The translations under genes were made by a program, and so were the position numbers. Positions 34,858 to 42,883 of a DNA stretch of 64,000 nucleotides are shown piece by piece. The notes under the pieces were generated by a model. It ran no database searches. It saw nothing but the letters and a program-made list of their open reading frames with translations, and was not told the origin of the DNA. Origin of the DNA: JASSUD01 sp031963415 (lineage in GTDB: Bacteria; Pseudomonadota; Gammaproteobacteria; Burkholderiales; Burkholderiaceae); assembly GCA_031963415.1 (NCBI GenBank), contig JASSUI010000001.1, positions 2,418,001 through 2,482,000 of the forward strand, read 5' to 3'. Position 1 is the first letter of the stretch. Every line of letters starts with the position of its first letter.

Positions 34858-36249
34858 ATGAAGACTGAGCAAGCAATTAAAGACCAAGATAAAAAAGCGG
34901 GATGGTTGGATTGGATCGATCAGCGCTTTCCGTTCAGCGCTACATTAAAGGCGCACGTCACTGAATATTACGCACCGAAGAATTTTAATTTCTGGTATTT
35001 CTTTGGCTCCCTTTCGCTGTTGGTGTTAGTAATTCAAATCGTCAGTGGCATTTTTCTCGCGATGAATTACAAGCCTGCTGCGGATCTTGCCTTTTCATCG
35101 GTCGAATACATCATGCGCGAAGTACCGTGGGGATGGTTGATTCGCTATATGCATTCAACTGGCGCTTCGATGTTCTTCGTCGTGATTTATTTTCATATGT
35201 TCCGTGGCTTTCTCTATGGTTCATATCGTAAGCCGCGAGAGCTGGTCTGGATTTTTGGATGCGTGCTCTTTTTATTGCTGATGGCCGAAGCTTTTTTTGG
35301 CTATTTGCTGCCTTGGGGGCAAATGTCGTATTGGGGCGCGCAAGTTATTACGAATATTTTTTCAGCGATTCCTATTATCGGTCCTGACTTGGCGTTATGG
35401 ATACGGGGCGATTATGTGGTGAGTGATGTAACGCTAAACCGTTTCTTTGCCTTTCATGTGATTGCGATTCCGCTTATTTTGGTTGGGTTGGTGTTTGTCC
35501 ACATTGTTGCTTTGCATCAAGTTGGCTCGAATAACCCCGATGGGGTTGAAATTAAAGAACGTAAAGATGAGCGTGGCATCCCGTTAGATGGTATTCCTTT
35601 CCATCCGTACTACACCGTGCATGATTTGATGGGGGCCTCTGTCTTTCTGATGATTTTTTGTGCGATTCTCTTTTTCGCTCCAGAGATGGGGGGGTATTTC
35701 CTCGAAGCGAATAATTTTATTCCGGCTGACCCATTAAAAACCCCGAATGAAATCGCACCAGTTTGGTATTTCACGGCTTTTTACTCGATGCTACGCGCGA
35801 CCACCGATGAATTTAAAACCGTATTAATGGTAGCGCTTGGCTTAGTCGGTTTGCTTGGCATACTGCGCTCGCGCACAGCTAAACGTAAATTTATCATCGG
35901 GGCGGCGGTATTATTAATTTTGCTGGCGATGAAGATAACTGAAGCAAGGTTTTGGGGCGTGGTAGTAATGGGTGGTGCAGTGGTTACCTTATTCTTTCTG
36001 CCTTGGTTAGACCGCAGCCCAGTGAAATCGATTCGCTATCGCCCATTTTTTCATAAAATTTTTCTCGCTATTTTTGTGTTGAATTTTTTCATGCTAGCTT
36101 ATTTCGGTACTAAACCACCATCGCCTGTCAGTAATGTGATTACGCAAATCGGTACCTTGTTGTACTTTGCTTTTTTCTATTCAATGCCCATTTGGTCACG
36201 GCTTGGCACGTTCAAGCCGATGCCAGAGCGTATTACTTTTTCCCACTAG
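34858..36249 (+). CDS. petB: Cytochrome b of the bc1 complex
   Basis: A 463-residue integral membrane subunit binding hemes bL and bH and both quinone sites. Heme-ligand histidines are seen in the helices containing RYMHSTGASMFF and FFAFHVIAIPL. The Qo-site PEWY motif appears as PVWYF near residue 300, the variant often seen in bacteria. Eight or nine hydrophobic helices. Its start abuts the petA stop. Confidence 0.95.
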   Translation: MKTEQAIKDQDKKAGWLDWIDQRFPFSATLKAHVTEYYAPKNFNFWYFFGSLSLLVLVIQIVSGIFLAMNYKPAADLAFSSVEYIMREVPWGWLIRYMHSTGASMFFVVIYFHMFRGFLYGSYRKPRELVWIFGCVLFLLLMAEAFFGYLLPWGQMSYWGAQVITNIFSAIPIIGPDLALWIRGDYVVSDVTLNRFFAFHVIAIPLILVGLVFVHIVALHQVGSNNPDGVEIKERKDERGIPLDGIPFHPYYTVHDLMGASVFLMIFCAILFFAPEMGGYFLEANNFIPADPLKTPNEIAPVWYFTAFYSMLRATTDEFKTVLMVALGLVGLLGILRSRTAKRKFIIGAAVLLILLAMKITEARFWGVVVMGGAVVTLFFLPWLDRSPVKSIRYRPFFHKIFLAIFVLNFFMLAYFGTKPPSPVSNVITQIGTLLYFAFFYSMPIWSRLGTFKPMPERITFSH

Positions 36250-36275
36250 TGAAGCACAGCACGAGAACCAAACTG

Positions 36276-37046
36276 ATGTTGAGCAAAACCCTGCTTTCAA
36301 TATTTTTCTTAATAGGCACGTTAACTACTTCGTCGCTAAATGCTACCGCTGTGGAGAATGGTGTACCGCTTGAGCGCGCCCCTGATCGCTTAAATGACCT
36401 CACTGCGCTGCAGCGTGGCACGAAGCTTTTTGTGAACTATTGCTTAAATTGTCATAGTGCAAACGAAATGCGATATAACCGTTTGCGCGATATCGGCATT
36501 AGCGAGCGTGAAGTAGAAAAAAATCTTTTATTCACTACCGATAAAGTCGGCAATACGATGACCATCGCAATGCGCACTGAAGATGCTAAGCAATGGTTTG
36601 GTGTGGTACCGCCTGATTTATCCGTGGAAGCAAGAGCACGTTCAGCAGATTGGCTCTATACCTATCTACGCAGCTTTTATCGCGACGATACACGTCCTAC
36701 TGGTTGGAACAACCGCGTCTTTGAAAACGTGGGTATGCCGCATGTTATGTGGAAATTGCAAGGACAGCGCAGCGCGAAGTTTGAGGGGGCGAGCGAGGAG
36801 AAAAAAGAAAAACAGCAAGGCACATCAACGCATAAATTTGGCGGCTATCAGCAGCTTATGCCTGGGGAGCTCTCTGCAGTGGAGTATGATTCGGCTGTCG
36901 CTGATTTAGTCGCTTATTTAGTCTGGATGGCTGAACCTGTACAGAAAACCCGGAAACAACTGGGCGTTTGGGTGCTATTGTTTTTAGGCTTATTTAGCAT
37001 CTTAACGTGGCGGCTGAATGCTGCTTATTGGAAAGATATTAAATAA
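36276..37046 (+). CDS. petC: Cytochrome c1
   Basis: The heme c subunit of complex III. ATG 36276 is chosen because it starts a signal peptide (residues about 1-24) soon after the petB stop; an upstream in-frame start would run through petB in another frame. Heme attachment is CLNCH at 56-60. The axial Met is probably in NVGMPHVMW, and a C-terminal membrane anchor (QLGVWVLLFLGLFSILTW) is present. About 256 residues. It completes petABC. Confidence 0.95.
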   Translation: MLSKTLLSIFFLIGTLTTSSLNATAVENGVPLERAPDRLNDLTALQRGTKLFVNYCLNCHSANEMRYNRLRDIGISEREVEKNLLFTTDKVGNTMTIAMRTEDAKQWFGVVPPDLSVEARARSADWLYTYLRSFYRDDTRPTGWNNRVFENVGMPHVMWKLQGQRSAKFEGASEEKKEKQQGTSTHKFGGYQQLMPGELSAVEYDSAVADLVAYLVWMAEPVQKTRKQLGVWVLLFLGLFSILTWRLNAAYWKDIK

Positions 37047-37053
37047 AATTTAA

Positions 37054-37253
37054 AAAATTGTTCGCAATCTCAAAGAGGAGAGCTTGCGAGGCAATCGGTA
37101 ATCGTGTTGAGATTCGTTCCTTAACACAACCTGCGATTCTTTAGCAAAGTTCGTAGGTTGACGTGACGAGTGACCCTAACATGTGCTCCCGCAACTTCTA
37201 TTTGGACCTTCTAAAAAACCTAGGGCGAGCCTTTTAAAAATATCGTGAACAGC
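37054..37253 (+). repeat. Long palindromic element downstream of petC
   Basis: The imperfect ends AAAATTGTTCGCAATCTC and AAATATCGTGAACAGCC are complementary. The interior resembles the mlaE-mlaD element (GTAGGTTGACGTGACG..., AACTTCTATTTGGACCTTC). This is the longest and most diverged member of the CACGATCTC group. Confidence 0.6.
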
Positions 37254-37260
37254 CTGGAGC

Positions 37261-37334
37261 GTTGAATAACACAGCAGGAAAGGCGGCGCATTAATACTTG
37301 TGCGATGCATAACGATGCTCCTGATTTATTCAAC
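37261..37334 (+). repeat. Palindromic element upstream of sspA
   Basis: The ends GTTGAATAACACAGCAGGA and TCCTGATTTATTCAAC are complementary with small mismatches. It belongs to the TGAATAA-ended group (compare 10667 and 12309). The remaining spacer to 37502 holds a hairpin around AGCGCTACCACTAGTGCTT and no ORF. Confidence 0.55.
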
Positions 37335-37502
37335 ACTTCCGTAAAGGCGATATTCGCCGCCCAACCCAACATGTGCATAGACGAGTATCAAGTTTTTTGC
37401 TACCCTCCGTGCGCAAAGAAGAGGCAGCTTTTAGACAAGCGCTACCACTAGTGCTTATCTAACGCTGGCTCTTCTGCTTTTTAAGGATTAAGGAAACGGA
37501 AA

Positions 37503-38117
37503 ATGATGCATTTATATTCTGATGACACTTCACCTTTTTGCCAGCGATGCCGTCAGGTCTTGTTTGAAAAAGGAATGGATTTTGAAATTCGTGACGTTGA
37601 TCTATTTAACAAGCCTGAAGATATTGCGGTAATGAATCCGTATGGACAAGTGCCTATCTTGGTTGAACGTGATTTGATTCTTTATGAATCAAATATCATT
37701 AACGAATATATCGATGCTCGTTTTCCTCATCCGCAGCTGATGCCAGCTGATCCAATGCAATGCGCACGCGCTCGTTTATTATTGTTTAATCTCGAAAGAG
37801 AATTATTTGTTTACGTAAGCCAATTTGAGGCAGCCAGAAAAGGGCGTGCAACCGAGCAAAGCTTAGCAGAAGCGCGTTTCGCCATTCGTGATCGCTTAAC
37901 TCAGCTTGCTCCTGTTTTTACCAAAAACAAATACATGCTAGGTGAAGCTTTTACCATCGTTGATATTGCGATTGCGCCACTGCTATGGAGGCTTGAGCAC
38001 TACGAAGTTGAGCTGCCTAAAGCGGCGGCCCCTATTAAAACTTATGCTGAACGGATCTTTAGTCGCCAAGCCTTTATCGATGCGTTAACTCCTGCTGAAA
38101 AAGCGATGCGTCGTTAA
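37503..38117 (+). CDS. sspA: Stringent starvation protein A (SspA)
   Basis: A GST-fold RNA-polymerase-associated protein. The N-terminal thioredoxin-like domain (LYSDDTSPFCQRCRQVLFEKGMDFEIRDVDLFNKPEDIAVMNPYGQVPILVE) and all-helical C-domain are complete at 204 residues. In E. coli SspA binds RNA polymerase and affects stationary-phase and phage gene transcription. It precedes sspB as usual. Confidence 0.93.
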   Translation: MMHLYSDDTSPFCQRCRQVLFEKGMDFEIRDVDLFNKPEDIAVMNPYGQVPILVERDLILYESNIINEYIDARFPHPQLMPADPMQCARARLLLFNLERELFVYVSQFEAARKGRATEQSLAEARFAIRDRLTQLAPVFTKNKYMLGEAFTIVDIAIAPLLWRLEHYEVELPKAAAPIKTYAERIFSRQAFIDALTPAEKAMRR

Positions 38118-38162
38118 AATAAATACGGCAACAAATATGTGAGCGGCTAACCAGGGAATGTA

Positions 38163-38621
38163 ATGTCAAATATCTCCACCAAGCCTTATCTATTAAGAGC
38201 GCTTTATGAATGGTGTACGGATAACGGCTATACACCGCATATCGCGGTGTATGTCGATCAACGTACCCGTGTGCCCAAAGCATTTGTCAAAAATGATGAA
38301 ATCATTTTGAACATCAGTATGCAGGCGACTCAACAGCTCCAAATGGGCAACGATTGGATTGAATTTAGCGCTCGCTTCTCTGGCCGCTCACATAAAGTTG
38401 AAGTGCCTGTGGGGAATGTATTGGCGATCTACGCGCTTGAAAACGGCCAAGGCATGGCCTTTCCAGTGGAGCCGAAAAATTTGGATGAAGACTTACCAGG
38501 TGGGTCAGTCACCTCGGAACCAGATACAGAAGAAAAGCTACCTAAAGATGTGTCACCCCAATCAAAGCAACAAGAAAAACAAAATAAAGCGAAACGAGGT
38601 CACTTAACAGTTATTAAATAA
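38163..38621 (+). CDS. sspB: ClpXP adaptor protein SspB
   Basis: SspB delivers ssrA-tagged peptides to ClpXP. The 152-residue protein has the substrate-binding domain (PYLLRALYEWCTDNGYTPHIAVYVD, then LQMGNDWIEFSARFSG), a flexible acidic linker, and a C-terminal RGHLTVIK segment. The segment matches the ClpX-binding XB motif. Confidence 0.93.
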   Translation: MSNISTKPYLLRALYEWCTDNGYTPHIAVYVDQRTRVPKAFVKNDEIILNISMQATQQLQMGNDWIEFSARFSGRSHKVEVPVGNVLAIYALENGQGMAFPVEPKNLDEDLPGGSVTSEPDTEEKLPKDVSPQSKQQEKQNKAKRGHLTVIK

Positions 38622-38644
38622 TGTAGAATCACGTTTTTCTTTTC

Positions 38645-38720
38645 GCCGGCTTAGCTCATCAGGTAGAGCACTTGATTTGTAATCAAGGGGTGGCGGGTTC
38701 GAGTCCTGCAGCCGGCACCA
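38645..38720 (+). tRNA. tRNA-Thr (TGT)
   Basis: A full cloverleaf: acceptor GCCGGCT pairing with AGCCGGC, anticodon loop TTTGTAA with anticodon TGT, and T arm GGCGGGTTCGAGTCCTGC. CCA is encoded. An integrase fragment points toward its 3' end, so this tRNA has probably served as an integration site. Confidence 0.96.
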
Positions 38721-38772
38721 TAAAAGCCTTATAAATCAAGGGTTTACGTTTTTACGAAGGTCGTTTTTTCCT

Positions 38773-38970
38773 CTATATTTCGGTGGATTTCTGATCGAAA
38801 TGACAACATTTTGCCAACATTTTTTTGGCAAAAATCTCGATAGCTTTTTCCCCAGCATTTTCATCTGCCGAAGGCATCCAGCGCCCATAGCGACGGACGA
38901 TCATCACCCAATCTTCATGCCCCATTTGTTTAGCTACCCACATCGGATGATCGCCAGCTGAAAGCATCAT
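38773..38970 (-). pseudogene. Phage-type tyrosine integrase, C-terminal remnant
   Basis: 65 residues remain. They include HPMWVAKQMGHEDWVMIVRRYGRWM, which has the conserved GH and the catalytic Tyr region of P2/P4-like integrases. The upstream catalytic domain and N-terminus are missing, replaced by unrelated sequence. It lies 53 nt from tRNA-Thr with its C-terminus facing the tRNA, the usual orientation for a tRNA-targeting element. Confidence 0.75.
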
Positions 38971-38989
38971 TGCTCGCGCATACTGTGCA

Positions 38990-39235
38990 CACGACCCTTG
39001 CTAACACGGCAGATGCGAGTGAAGTCTATCGTTTGTTGCATGGCGAAGAAACCGATGCTCAATGGATTGAAATAATGTCCGGCTACTTGCCACATTGCGG
39101 CACGCCCTAGCTCCTCAAGCGCATTAAAGGTGGCTACACTGATTCGATACTCGAAAGCGTCAAGGCGCAGATTTGGACGTGGGTTGAGCATTCGTTTCAT
39201 ATCATCAAAAACCTGTTCTGTTACAAATCGGAGGC
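38990..39235 (+). pseudogene. Relic of an IS5-like transposase C-terminus
   Basis: On the plus strand, interrupted frames read EVYRLLHGEETDAQW... and, after a stop, VKAQIWTWVEHSFHIIKNLFCYKS. This resembles the IS5-family segment with a KVEHPFRVIK-type motif. Stops and missing segments show it is dead. No inverted repeats are recognised. The match is from memory of the family, so it is tentative. Confidence 0.45.
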
Positions 39236-39240
39236 GACTG

Positions 39241-39676
39241 ATAGTCTGGAGGATTGCCGAGGACGGTTTTGTATCGCTGTTCAGTAGGTGATTGAATATG
39301 AAAATGATTTTCAGAGTTGTAGTTAGTTGTTCTTCTCCTTAAATGGTTCATGGCTCTAGTGACAACAGAATAAGGGAAGGCAGTTATTTATTATGTTTCC
39401 TTTCGCGTATGTTAATAAGAGAAAAATATTCTATTTCATAGAAAATCAAAGAGGGTAGAACAGGCAAGCGGTCAATCAGTGATTAAAAATATAGATTTAC
39501 TCTAGTTGTTAGGATGAGAGCAGGAGTCTGATTTATAAAAAGCCGAAATAGAGAATAAGAGGGTTCTAAAGATCTATTGCTAAGAATGGAATCCTATATT
39601 TTTCTATCGTGATTTAAAACAGCTGCAAATCAGTGTAAGTTTATAATTGAATGATTATTTTTTAGTGAGGGGCAAT
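39241..39676. other. AT-rich spacer upstream of the NusG paralogue
   Basis: Strongly AT-rich with no ORF I can support. Base composition drops compared with the ssp genes, consistent with acquired DNA next to tRNA-Thr. Confidence 0.4.
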
Positions 39677-40261
39677 ATGAGCGCTATTACACCACGCGTA
39701 AGTCAATCTTCTTCTGTAAAGCAGGATTGGTATCTCATGCAAGTTCGTCTCAAAAGTGAGGTGAAAGCGCTCAATCTTTTACGAGACTTCATAATGCGAG
39801 CCGGTTGTCTGGAAAAATTTGGCTCTATTTTAGTACCCACTCATAAAGTTAGAAAAATTAAACACGGTCGTAAGAAAGTTACCGAAAAAATATTTTTTCG
39901 CGGTTATGTGTTCATTGAAATGGAAATGAACGATATAACCTCGGCTGTGATACAGAAAGTAGTCGAGGTGCAGGGAATTGGTGACTGCAATTTAAAAGGC
40001 TCTCTACTTCGTCCTATTTCTCAGGATGAAGTAGATAAAATTTTATCCCTGATGCGGGCTGATGACTCTCCCCCTGAATCAATCCGTTTTAATATGGGGG
40101 AAACGGTACGCATTAAAAGAGGACTCTTTGCTCCCTTTAGCGGGGCCATTGAAGAAATTAATTTCGAGCGTTTTCACGTTAAAGTCTCTCTCATATTTGA
40201 AGGTAAAACTGTGTTGACCGAAGTCCATTTCAATGATGTGGAAAAGCTTTCTCAAAGATGA
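39677..40261 (+). CDS. Second NusG-type transcription elongation factor (NusG/RfaH paralogue)
   Basis: A 194-residue protein with an NGN domain (about 15-110: DWYLMQVRLKSEVKALNLLRDFI, then FGSILVPTHKVRKIKHGRKK and FRGYVFIEMEMND) and a C-terminal KOW domain (MGETVRIKRGLFAPFSGAIEEINFERFHVKV). ATG 39677 follows GAGGGG by a short spacer and is preferred over an upstream in-frame start. The sequence is clearly diverged from housekeeping NusG, which normally sits beside secE and rplK and is not in this window. Specialised NusG paralogues control particular operons. Here it stands alone in AT-rich DNA next to an orphan membrane protein. NGN-KOW identity is sure; the target is unknown. Confidence 0.85.
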   Translation: MSAITPRVSQSSSVKQDWYLMQVRLKSEVKALNLLRDFIMRAGCLEKFGSILVPTHKVRKIKHGRKKVTEKIFFRGYVFIEMEMNDITSAVIQKVVEVQGIGDCNLKGSLLRPISQDEVDKILSLMRADDSPPESIRFNMGETVRIKRGLFAPFSGAIEEINFERFHVKVSLIFEGKTVLTEVHFNDVEKLSQR

Positions 40262-40732
40262 TCTTTAAGAGGCCATAAATTCTGAGTGAAACGACTTTGG
40301 TTGGTAGTTTTGAATAAAATAAGCCGCCTAACCGTAGGTTTTATTATTGCTATATTAATTTAAGGAATTTTCTTAGTTATAAATGTTTTATATTAGAAAG
40401 ATATTGATGCGAGCTATCTATTTAAAATATAGGCTCATATCTGATAAATGTAACTAGAAAAATCTAAAATAAGAATCAGTTGATGATTTAACCCTTCTCT
40501 ACAAATAGGATGTGCGTTATGCTTCCAAGCCTTCCGCTATACGTGCTCTTTAATCGATTTAGGGCGCATCAAAAGAAAAAATTTTCTTTCTTGTAAAAAA
40601 TATCTGAGAATAGAATTCAGGTTTTATTTGGATAAAAATATTATATTTTCTTATATTAAAGTATAATATTAATTTGAAATAATAATTTTCTTGTGTTTCT
40701 GGTTATTGATACGAGAATTAATAAAAGGATTG
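40262..40732. other. 471-nt AT-rich spacer
   Basis: No supported ORF. Very AT-rich, with several poly-A/T runs near 40600-40690 just before the next gene, which could carry its promoter. Confidence 0.4.
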
Positions 40733-41197
40733 ATGATGAGCAAAAATTTCATATTGCCCGTTCGACCAGTAACACATCCTAACTATGGGTCTTTTGGGCA
40801 AAACCTATGTGTGATACCTGAAGAGAGAGAGGTGGTAAATTTTGCCACTGGATCTAGTTCTAACGTTCCGTCTATTTTTACGATAAATAAAAGTGATCGA
40901 TCGAGCGGATCTTCTATTAACTCAATAGAAGATAATGATGCAGTTAATGAGAGGAATTTGTCTAATTCTTCATTGAAAATAGTAATGCTTGTAGCCATCC
41001 CTTCTGTATTTTTATTTATATTATCTGTATATGCGTATGCTAAAAAAAATAAAGAAGATGAGCCATTGTCTATGGATATGCTTAGGGGTTTTCCCCTTTT
41101 GACACCGACGCATATGACTCTTCATGCATTTAGGGTGGCTACCTCACTATTAGGAAAACAGGAGTCTAAGACCTTTTCGCTTCAATTTTTTGAGTGA
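40733..41197 (+). CDS. Uncharacterised single-pass membrane protein
   Basis: I do not recognise a family. About 154 residues with a Ser/Asn-rich N-terminal half and one hydrophobic segment (SLKIVMLVAIPSVFLFILSV) followed by KKNKE. A short C-terminal region follows. The start is ATG 40733 or 40736 behind AAAGGA. AT-rich codon use is like the adjacent NusG-like gene. It resembles other orphan proteins of this window in having a polar N-terminus and a central or C-terminal hydrophobic helix. Confidence 0.55.
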   Translation: MMSKNFILPVRPVTHPNYGSFGQNLCVIPEEREVVNFATGSSSNVPSIFTINKSDRSSGSSINSIEDNDAVNERNLSNSSLKIVMLVAIPSVFLFILSVYAYAKKNKEDEPLSMDMLRGFPLLTPTHMTLHAFRVATSLLGKQESKTFSLQFFE

Positions 41198-41375
41198 TGG
41201 TTGAGCAGTTTTCTAGGACCTGCCGCTTTTTGATGGTTGGATAATCCTGAGGCTACTGTTTTGTGCGGATTGCTTGCGATAGCGAGGGAAGTTCTTCTAA
41301 AGCAATTTCGACTACTGTAGGGAAATGCAGATATTAAGTGTGAGATAAAACTATCGATTAATTAGTTAAAAAAAA

Positions 41376-41400
41376 TACCCGCATAAGCGGGCATTTTTTT
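41376..41400 (+). terminator. Rho-independent terminator
   Basis: The CCCGC / GCGGG stem with ATAA loop is followed by seven T residues on the plus strand and preceded by A-rich sequence, so it can work in both directions. It lies 3' of the tRNA-Asp gene, which is read toward it, and probably ends the tRNA transcript. Confidence 0.75.
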
Positions 41401-41457
41401 ATCTAATTTCAGCGCTTTTTATTGCGCTGCTAAAAACCTATTTAAAGGCATAATTGC

Positions 41458-41534
41458 TGGCGGAGTGGACGGGACTCGAACCCGCGACCCCCGGCGTGAC
41501 AGGCCGGTATTCTAACCAGCTGAACTACCACTCC
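41458..41534 (-). tRNA. tRNA-Asp (GTC)
   Basis: On the minus strand: acceptor GGAGTGG paired with CCACTCC, anticodon loop CTGTCAC with anticodon GTC, T arm GCGGGTTCGAGTCCCGT, and encoded CCA. 77 nt. It is probably co-transcribed with the tRNA-Glu upstream. Confidence 0.96.
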
Positions 41535-41599
41535 ACACGACTTTACTCACAAACGCTGATAGCTTTATTGATTATTAGCTAGATCATCGCTGCGATAAT

Positions 41600-41675
41600 T
41601 GGCGTCCCCTAGGGGATTCGAACCCCTGTACTCACCGTGAAAGGGTGATGTCCTAGGCCTCTAGACGAAGGGGAC
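41600..41675 (-). tRNA. tRNA-Glu (TTC)
   Basis: On the minus strand: acceptor GTCCCCT paired with AGGGGAC, anticodon TTC in loop CTTTCAC, T arm CAGGGGTTCGAATCCCCT, and encoded CCA. 76 nt. Confidence 0.96.
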
Positions 41676-41898
41676 AAAATCTTTCGCTAACGCTTTGTTT
41701 AGCGCGTGTGCTCGTCAACTGAAGCTGCGCATTATAGCGATAAATTTTTTACTTGTGAAGCGTTCTTTTAAAATTTTCTGCAAGCTTTTCAATTTTTGGG
41801 GATTGCAGCATGAATCAGAAATAGTTGAATCGGCTCGTGCGGCTCTGACACATTGGGAATGCCTTTAGTGAGACTTTACTAACTGATTAAGGGCGCAG

Positions 41899-42319
41899 CT
41901 ATTGCTTGCAAAGCCAGCAAGCGACGATTTTTGTAGCGCTCCAGCGGATGGTTTCCAGTATTCCTCGCAGCGTGCCAGGATTTACACCCTGTGTATCGGG
42001 GAAGTGAATAATCAAGCCTTTCCATCGGCGGCTAAATCTTCGCAGGGTTCTACCATCTGGCGGGGCGGCTCCGATTGCGCTTATGCGGCGCAATCATCTC
42101 AATTCTGCGTTGTGCCAGTTTTTGAAACAATAAGAAATTAAAGACGATTGGTATGCATGTTGAGGTGATAAAGGGGGGGGGGCTGCTAATTTTCAGAATT
42201 TTTGCGCGTCCCGCTACTTCAACGCGATAAACAAGATTAATGCCTTTACTTATCAGTTTTAATGAGCTGATATCACTATCCCAACGCGCTGTAATTTTCT
42301 TTACAAGAAAATCATCCAT
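41899..42319 (-). pseudogene. Decayed APH-like phosphotransferase
   Basis: The first ~45 residues (RWDSDISSLKLISKGINLVYRVEVAGRAKILKIS) resemble the N-lobe of aminoglycoside/choline-kinase-like (APH) phosphotransferases. After a 10-nt poly-C tract (42173-42182) the open frame continues only to residue 89. Further downstream, coding-like segments appear in other frames (VEPCEDLAADGKA, then TQGVNPGTL). So several frameshifts have destroyed it and no C-lobe is left. Its ATG directly abuts the stop of the ATPase gene upstream, showing it was the last gene of that operon. Confidence 0.55.
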
Positions 42320-42883
42320 TTAGTGCCTGTTTTTCTTGCTCCCCACCTGCTCAATGACAAATTGAATTCGCTCCTCGATGTTGGAAAAGGGCAGGGGTAC
42401 TAACTTATAACCATATCCAGTATAGGTCGTGATCATCGCTTGATATGTGCGTTCAGCTTCTGCGAAGGTTTGTTTGCGCTCGCTATCTTGTTTAAAAATC
42501 TCAGGCCAAGGCGGAGCAATAAATACACGGCGGTGATAGATATAGGTTTGTGCCGCTTGCTGCATATAGGAAGGCACAGGCAGATTCATTAGCCGTAGAT
42601 AGCCAATTACATCAAGCACACTGCGGTCAAAGAAAACGGGGCCGGCGTGAGTGAGCGCTAAATGGTAAGAGCGCATCTCCCAACTCAGCATCATTTCTGC
42701 AAAAAGCTGAGGGTTTTTCCAAGGTAATCCTTGACCATTGATACTGGCTTGATCTCGAATAATGCCTCGCCCTGCCTCGGTTGTTCTTGCAAACCCTTTC
42801 TCCTCTAGCGCATCGAGTAGAGCGCTTTTGCCCGAGCCCGGGCCCCCTGTTAAAACAAATAAGCGTTCAGCAGTTTTCGACAT
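42320..42883 (-). CDS. AAA/NadR-like ATP-binding protein (AAA_28 type)
   Basis: A 187-residue P-loop protein: Walker A GGPGSGKS at about 13-20, FFDRSVLDVIGYL as a kinase-like DR motif, and YHRRVFIAPPWPEIFKQDSERK as a probable lid. The family is related to the nicotinamide riboside kinase part of NadR, but the substrate of AAA_28 proteins is unknown. Its start overlaps the stop of the dehydrogenase-CinA fusion by 17 nt and its stop abuts the decayed phosphotransferase. The three genes formed one operon. Confidence 0.78.
   Translation of the reverse strand: MSKTAERLFVLTGGPGSGKSALLDALEEKGFARTTEAGRGIIRDQASINGQGLPWKNPQLFAEMMLSWEMRSYHLALTHAGPVFFDRSVLDVIGYLRLMNLPVPSYMQQAAQTYIYHRRVFIAPPWPEIFKQDSERKQTFAEAERTYQAMITTYTGYGYKLVPLPFSNIEERIQFVIEQVGSKKNRH

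Noticed and set aside
36192..36275. Longer cytochrome c1 start inside petB
   Set aside because: The extra 28 residues are petB sequence in another frame and would bury the signal peptide.
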